Below are positions 6,347-10,042 of a stretch of 10,042 nucleotides of DNA, in pieces. Under the pieces are notes generated by a model. The model searched no databases, was not told where the DNA came from, and worked only from the letters and a program-made list of their open reading frames with translations. The position numbers were made by a program, and so were the translations under genes. Source of the DNA: an uncultured bacterium (GTDB lineage: Bacteria > Bacteroidota > Bacteroidia > Bacteroidales > CAIWKO01). Numbering within the stretch: position 1 is the stretch's first letter; the number at the start of each line of letters is the position of its first letter. The stretch lies in NCBI GenBank assembly GCA_903916135.1, contig CAIWVT010000650.1, positions 1 to 10,042 on the forward strand. Direction: 5' to 3'.

Positions 6347-7219
6347 ATGGTAGAAACTGAAATAGCGCAGAATAGCAAAAAAACACCCGACAAGTTTATT
6401 GATATTGAGAAGATTATTGGCAACAAAAATCCTCGATTGCTGAAACTGTTGCCGAGTTTTATTGTGAATTATTTGAAGCGTATTTTGCATCAAGATGAAA
6501 TCAATGACTTTATTTTTCGTCATAATCATCTGTATGGATTGGAATTTGTGAGTTGCATTGTGGCAGAATTTTCAAAGCAGGTGCATGTGTATGGCTCGCA
6601 TAATATCCCTACCGACTCGCGGATATTGATTTCGTCTAATCATCCTTTGGGGGGTTTGGATGGGGTGGCGCTGATGCAAGCTGCCGGAAAAGTTCGCTCG
6701 GATATATTGTTCCCCGTGAACGACATCCTGATGAATTTGACCAATATCAAAAATTTGTTTATCCCCATCAACAAACATGGCAGCAATTCGCAAAATGTGA
6801 GAATCATCAACGAGACCTTCGCTTCGGATGTGGCTATGCTGTTTTTCCCTGCCGGATTGGTTTCGCGCAAGCAAAAAGGGGGCATCATCAAGGATTTGGA
6901 ATGGAAAAAGACGTTTATATCCTATTCAAAGAAATATAAACGCGATATTATACCAACATATATCGGTGGTCAGAATTCCAATTTCTTTTATAACTTTGCA
7001 CGCTGGAGAAAAAAACTTGGTATCAAACAAAATATAGAGATGCTTTATCTCGTTAATGAGTTCTACAAACAAAAAGACAAAACGATTGATATCATTTTTG
7101 GAAAACCTATCCCCTACACCACCTTCGATAAACGTTTCACGGATGTGGAATGGGCGTTGAAAATTAAAGAATATGTGTATCAATTAAAGGATAATCACGA
7201 ATTAGCATTTGAATTTTAA
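6347..7219 (+). CDS. glsA: PlsC-like O-acyltransferase, probable glycine-lipid GlsA
   Basis: This 290-aa protein belongs to the lysophospholipid acyltransferase superfamily. The acceptor motif is SSNHPLGGLDG (96-106): H99 and D105 stand in place of the classic HX4D and are separated by five residues. The segment LFIPINKHG (137-145) and the FFPAGLVSRK stretch (166-175, equivalent to the FPEGT block) follow in the expected order, then a basic C-terminal half with IIFGKPIPY near 250. There is no obvious membrane-spanning helix; peripheral binding at the inner membrane is likely. The next gene, a hemolysin-type GNAT, starts 1 nt after its stop. In Bacteroides such a pair (GlsA, O-acylation; GlsB, N-acylation) makes N-acyloxyacyl glycine lipids. 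The family call is firm. The glycine-lipid role is inferred from the neighbour, and a related amino-acid lipid such as ornithine or serine lipid is possible. Confidence 0.75.
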   Translation: MVETEIAQNSKKTPDKFIDIEKIIGNKNPRLLKLLPSFIVNYLKRILHQDEINDFIFRHNHLYGLEFVSCIVAEFSKQVHVYGSHNIPTDSRILISSNHPLGGLDGVALMQAAGKVRSDILFPVNDILMNLTNIKNLFIPINKHGSNSQNVRIINETFASDVAMLFFPAGLVSRKQKGGIIKDLEWKKTFISYSKKYKRDIIPTYIGGQNSNFFYNFARWRKKLGIKQNIEMLYLVNEFYKQKDKTIDIIFGKPIPYTTFDKRFTDVEWALKIKEYVYQLKDNHELAFEF

Positions 7220-7220
7220 C

Positions 7221-8168
7221 ATGGAAAATATAATACCTCCAATAGATAGAGCAATTTTAGAACGCGAACTCAGCGACGAGCTTTTCGTTCGGAAAACCAA
7301 TTTTGGAGATAACAAAATATATGTGCTCAATGCTCACAATGCCCCCAATGTGATGCAAGAGATTGGCAGATTGCGCGAACTAACCTTCCGCAGGGCAGGC
7401 GGCGGAACAGGCAAAGCGGTGGATATTGACGAATTTGACGATATCGAAAAACCCTATCAGCAACTCATCGTTTGGGACCCAAGTGTGAAAGAAATCATTG
7501 GCGGCTATCGTTATATCCATGGTAAAAATGCTCACTTCGACGAAAATGGCATTCCGTTTATCGCCACCACGGAGTTGTTTCGCTTTTCGGAACGCTTCCT
7601 CACGGAGTTTATTCCTTACACCATAGAGTTAGGGCGCTCCTTTGTGCAGCCCGACTATCAACCCATGGTGAACAGCCGCAAGGGACTTTTTTCTTTGGAT
7701 AATCTGTGGGACGGATTGGGCGCTTTGATTTATGACAATCCCGACATCCATTATTTCTTCGGAAAAGTGACCATGTATCCCCATTTCAGTCAGCCCGCGC
7801 GCGACATCATTCTCTATTTCTTGCATAAATATTTCCCCGATAAGGACGATTTGGTGAAACCCATCATCCCCCTCGAAATTGAAACCGACTACGATGAATT
7901 GGAACGAATTTTCAATGGCGGCAACTATGGCGCCGACTACAAACTGCTGATACAAACCTTGCGCAACAATTTCAACGAAAACATACCGCCCTTGGTGAAT
8001 GCCTATATGAACCTCACTTCCACGATGCGCAACTTCGGAACCGCCATCAATCCCGGCTTCGGCAGCGTGCAGGAAACGGGCATTTTGGTCACCATCAAAG
8101 ATATCTACGACTCGAAAAAAGAACGTCATTTGAACTCCTACCGTAAAGAATTATCGAATGATAATTAA
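7221..8168 (+). CDS. glsB: Hemolysin-type GNAT N-acyltransferase, probable glycine-lipid GlsB
   Basis: The 315-aa protein resembles OlsB/GlsB-type acyltransferases, which transfer a 3-hydroxy fatty acid from acyl-ACP to the amino group of an amino acid, the first step in N-acyl amino-acid lipid synthesis. Visible marks are the N-terminal IGRLRELTFRRAGGGTGKAVDIDEFD (48-73), QLIVWDP (81-87) leading to IIGGYRYI (92-99), TTELFRFSERF (116-126) and ELGRSFVQPDYQ (136-147), the acyl-ACP-binding core of the family, then GLFSLDNLWDGLGALI (155-170). The ATG at 7221 is chosen over a TTG at 7209: it starts 1 nt after the upstream stop and avoids overlapping it. The last 11 nt overlap engB. The protein is longer than proteobacterial OlsB by a C-terminal extension, which appears normal for Bacteroidota members. 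The substrate amino acid cannot be read from sequence. Confidence 0.75.
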   Translation: MENIIPPIDRAILERELSDELFVRKTNFGDNKIYVLNAHNAPNVMQEIGRLRELTFRRAGGGTGKAVDIDEFDDIEKPYQQLIVWDPSVKEIIGGYRYIHGKNAHFDENGIPFIATTELFRFSERFLTEFIPYTIELGRSFVQPDYQPMVNSRKGLFSLDNLWDGLGALIYDNPDIHYFFGKVTMYPHFSQPARDIILYFLHKYFPDKDDLVKPIIPLEIETDYDELERIFNGGNYGADYKLLIQTLRNNFNENIPPLVNAYMNLTSTMRNFGTAINPGFGSVQETGILVTIKDIYDSKKERHLNSYRKELSNDN

Positions 8169-8754
8169 AACCGCCGCGTATATCTCAAGTTGTGTTGACC
8201 CGAAAAAATGTCCTGAACCGAAACTTCCCGAATATGCTTTTATTGGTCGCTCCAATGTAGGCAAATCGTCGCTCATCAACATGTTGACGGGCATTGGCGG
8301 CTTGGCTAAGATTTCGTCCACGCCCGGAAAAACCCAATTGATTAATCATTTTTTGATAAACGAACAATGGTATTTGGTTGATTTGCCCGGCTATGGCTTT
8401 GCGAAGGTTGCCAAAACCGTGAAGAAAGGCTGGGAGGCGATGATTTTAAGTTATCTCGAAAAACGCGAAAACCTCATGAGCACTTTCCTGTTGATGGATT
8501 CGCGCATCCCCATCCAAAAAAACGATGTGTGGTTCATCAATAAGTTGGGCGAGAAAGAGATTCCGTTTGTGATAGTGATGACCAAATGCGACAAAATATC
8601 CAAAGGACAACTCAGCGCCGCCCTCCTCAACCTGAAAACCAACCTGAGCGAAACCTGGGACGAACTGCCACAGATGTTCAAAACCTCTGCCAAAGTAGCC
8701 GACGGCAAAGCAGAGATACTGCAATATATAGAGGAAACGAATCTGCTTTTTTAG
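8158..8754 (+). CDS. engB: Ribosome-biogenesis GTPase EngB (YsxC/YihA)
   Basis: EngB is a small TrmE-Era-EngA-like GTPase required for late assembly of the 50S subunit. The 198-aa protein has the full set of G motifs: G1 GRSNVGKSS (30-38), G2 with STPGKTQ (54-60), G3 DLPGYG (75-80), G4 TKCD (142-145) and G5 TSAK (176-179). Its short N-terminal lead and C-terminal end match the family length. The ATG at 8158 lies inside the 3' end of the GNAT gene (11-nt overlap in another frame), so translation is probably coupled. The combination with lipid acyltransferases is probably positional rather than functional, although both serve growth-related processes. Confidence 0.97.
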   Translation: MIIKTAAYISSCVDPKKCPEPKLPEYAFIGRSNVGKSSLINMLTGIGGLAKISSTPGKTQLINHFLINEQWYLVDLPGYGFAKVAKTVKKGWEAMILSYLEKRENLMSTFLLMDSRIPIQKNDVWFINKLGEKEIPFVIVMTKCDKISKGQLSAALLNLKTNLSETWDELPQMFKTSAKVADGKAEILQYIEETNLLF

Positions 8755-8795
8755 GCGATTAGGCTTTAGACTTTTAGACTATTAGGTAAGAGGCT

Positions 8796-8900
8796 CTGAG
8801 TATCTCTTTTGCTCTGTGCATCTCTGTGTAATTTTTAATACCACGGAGACTCCCGACCTGCGGTACGGGACAGGACTAAGAGCACTAAGTTTCACTAAGA
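8796..8900. repeat. Imperfect inverted repeat with apparent 24-bp insertion
   Basis: TCTCTGTG (8821-8828) pairs with CACGGAGA (8842-8849) with one G-T pair. Further out, GCTCT (8811-8815) matches AGAGC (8879-8883), but only in register if the 24 nt at 8851-8874 are removed. These 24 nt are GC-rich (17 of 24) and have their own short internal pairings (CCCG with CGGG, CCTG with CAGG). The element resembles the CTCTGTG/CTAAGAG-style repeats between Bacteroidota genes, and is similar in character to the one at 6081-6249. A degenerate TTAGAC/TTAGGC run (8751-8786) precedes it. No gene is seen between 8755 and 9553. Confidence 0.55.
8851..8874. repeat. 24-nt GC-rich insert inside the inverted repeat
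   Basis: The segment begins TCCCGACCTG and ends CGGGACAGG. It interrupts the symmetry of the surrounding inverted repeat, and removing it restores equal spacing of the arms GCTCT and AGAGC. This suggests a small repeat inserted into a larger one. It encodes nothing, and its wider distribution cannot be judged from one copy. Confidence 0.4.
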
Positions 8901-9001
8901 AACCCTCAACAATAGAACAATTCAACAATAAAACAATTGGTATAACAATCTGATTAATAATATATTCAGATAATACAAATTGTGTAAAAACCCTTCAATT
9001 C

Positions 9002-9211
9002 CATTCCTCCCCGAAATGATTCCATTCCTCTCCGAAATGATTTCATTCCTCTCCAAAATGATTTCATTCCTCTCCAAAATGATTTCATTCCTCTCCAAAA
9101 TGATTTCATTTCACTCCGAAATGATTTCATTTCCCTCCGAAATGATTTCATTTCACTCCGAAATGGATTCATTCCTCTCCGAAATGGATTCATTCCTCTC
9201 CGAAATGAATT
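9002..9211. repeat. Tandem array B: ten 21-nt units
   Basis: Ten full units of the form CATTCCTCTCCGAAATGATT plus one base run from 9002 to 9211, followed by a partial eleventh (9212-9218). Central units (9044-9106) are identical. Outer units differ at a few positions, for example CTC to CAC and ATT to GAT. Each unit holds GAAAT-G-ATTTC, a 5-bp inverted repeat. Because 21 is a multiple of three and the unit lacks stops, both strands are open as heptapeptides (FLSEMIS on plus, FRRGMKS on minus). Most differences would change amino acids, so a coding role is unlikely. A hairpin made partly from the last unit follows. The sequence differs from array A, but the period, unit count and total length (210 nt) are the same. 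Confidence 0.92.
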
Positions 9212-9267
9212 CATTCTTCGCCTTTATTAATTTGGAAATTAGAAGATGATTTCGGAGCATTTTTTTT
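9198..9267 (+). terminator. Hairpin plus T-run closing array B
   Basis: CTCCGAAAT in the last unit (9198-9206) pairs perfectly with ATTTCGGAG at 9249-9257. Across a GAATT bulge, CAT and CTTC (9212-9219) pair with GAAG and ATG (9242-9248). The loop is AT-rich (9220-9241). Two bases after the stem comes a T-run of eight (9260-9267). The arrangement matches an intrinsic terminator for rightward transcription through the array. Which transcript it would end is unknown: engB read-through or an array RNA. Confidence 0.5.
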
Positions 9268-9487
9268 AACAATATAAAGAGATTCAAAAACCAAATAATA
9301 TATACCAAAATACGACTATTTTTCGGCGTAAAAATTTTGTATATTACTTATTTTTTTATAGAATAATTCTTTTTTAAATTATTTTTATCAGTCATTTACA
9401 AAAAATAATTAACTTATAAAACATTCTTTATCTATACTATACAATTTATTTATCACCATTGTTAATATCTTTTTTTTGTACAAACGC

Positions 9488-9517
9488 TCTGTAGATTAAA
9501 ATTTAGTATTACATTTG
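9488..9517 (+). promoter_or_regulatory. Candidate promoter for the 9554 gene
   Basis: TACATTTG at 9510-9517 fits TAnnTTTG exactly. TCTG at 9488-9491 is one base from TTTG, with an 18-nt spacer. Transcription would start near 9524, giving a leader of about 30 nt. The preceding 9268-9487 is very AT-rich and shows nothing else I can support. Confidence 0.55.
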
Positions 9518-9553
9518 TATTCAAATTGAAAAGTAACTATTAATTGTAACGAT

Positions 9554-10042
9554 ATGAAATTTAAAGTAAGATTAGGATATGGCAATATTGACAACCCGAA
9601 TGCAGTTATTATAGGCTATCGCTATGCTGCTGGGATTGATAATAACGCTTATTTTCCCGGCGAGGACATACAAGAGCAGGGAGCAAAAGTTGGAGTGAGC
9701 TCCGGCAAGCTAAAAACGGCATTAGAAAAACCAAAATCACCCACCAGAACCAGCGGTATTGCTGATGCCCGAGTTGTTTGGGAAACAGATGTAACTTCTT
9801 TGGCTAATATGGTTGAATTGGTTGTTTTGAACACTGTAGCTTCTGACGAAGTGAAAATAGCCATGATTCAAAGTGCTAACATGGAAGTTATAGGATATGC
9901 CGGTGGTTCAAAGCATACTTTTTCAGTTCACAGAGGTGATAATTCGGGTGAAGTTGTTTTGGATGCCGAAGGTGACGAAGCTGTTGCACATCTTTACACT
10001 TGGTCAGCAGATTTGGAAAACTTTACCAACAAAGCCGACCCA
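9554..10042 (+). CDS. Unrecognised protein, 5' part only (163 codons, no stop)
   Basis: An open frame runs from ATG 9554 through the end of the window. The visible 163 residues begin MKFKVRLGYGNIDNPNAVII and contain YFPGEDIQEQG (33-43), a Lys/Pro-rich stretch ALEKPKSPTRTSG (56-68), then alternating hydrophobic strands (VELVVLNTVA, VKIAMIQSANMEVIGYAGG) and end YTWSADLENFTNKADP. There is no signal peptide, transmembrane segment or cysteine. The pattern suggests a beta-rich soluble protein, but I do not recognise the family. Support for a real gene comes from the well-placed -7 box, ordinary codon use and the long uninterrupted frame. It stands alone, about 290 nt after the hairpin that closes array B. 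Confidence 0.75.
   Translation, partial: MKFKVRLGYGNIDNPNAVIIGYRYAAGIDNNAYFPGEDIQEQGAKVGVSSGKLKTALEKPKSPTRTSGIADARVVWETDVTSLANMVELVVLNTVASDEVKIAMIQSANMEVIGYAGGSKHTFSVHRGDNSGEVVLDAEGDEAVAHLYTWSADLENFTNKADP

Noticed and set aside
6110..6529. Minus-strand frame with HEDTKARRHKG-like text
   Set aside because: It consists of the translated 8-bp-period repeat plus the antisense of the acyltransferase start. This is a typical spurious frame over such repeats.
8966..9249. Heptapeptide-repeat proteins on both strands over array B
   Set aside because: A stop-free 21-nt unit opens both strands automatically. Unit differences show no third-position bias, and neither frame has a convincing start region.

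Overview
The window looks like a chromosomal segment of a member of the Bacteroidota. Evidence for this is the TAnnTTTG type of -7 promoter element ahead of several genes, A/T-rich start regions with almost no Shine-Dalgarno sequences, the protein families present, and the style of the intergenic repeats. No mobile-element protein, tRNA, rRNA or CRISPR array is visible. The phylum-level call is an inference from these features; I cannot place it at genus level.

Layout. (1) 161-901 (+) is an uncharacterised protein whose stop codon opens a 210-nt tandem array of 21-nt units (899-1108). (2) 1145-2698 (-) is a COG2509-type FAD-dependent dehydrogenase, convergent with gene 1 and divergent from thrS. 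(3) 2844-6020 (+) is the conserved translation cluster thrS, infC, rpmI, rplT, with a Bacteroidota-type promoter in front and a clear intrinsic terminator (6042-6071) behind. (4) 6078-6300 holds low-complexity 8-bp-period repeats in opposite orientations. (5) 6347-8754 (+) is a tightly packed set: a PlsC-like acyltransferase, a hemolysin-type GNAT acyltransferase (together resembling the glycine-lipid pair GlsA/GlsB) and the ribosome-assembly GTPase EngB. (6) 8755-9553 is about 800 nt without a credible gene. It contains a second inverted-repeat element carrying an apparent 24-bp insertion, a second 210-nt array of 21-nt units (9002-9211), a hairpin plus T-run that ends this array, and an AT-rich promoter region. 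(7) 9554 to the window end (+) is the 5' part of a second unrecognised gene.

How the genes work together. The thrS cluster makes threonyl-tRNA synthetase, initiation factor IF3 and ribosomal proteins L35 and L20, a grouping whose members are autoregulated in other bacteria. Here infC begins at a non-AUG codon (AUA or AUU) behind the only strong Shine-Dalgarno sequence I see in the window, which suggests classic IF3 self-control. The acyltransferase pair is likely to make an N-acyloxyacyl amino-acid lipid of the membrane, with engB translated from an overlapping start.

Most of the window is ordinary housekeeping DNA. The features most worth a second look are the infC start, the two arrays of identical geometry (10 x 21 nt) near the two genes of unknown function, the hairpin built from an inverted copy of the second array's unit, and a stem-loop just before rplT.
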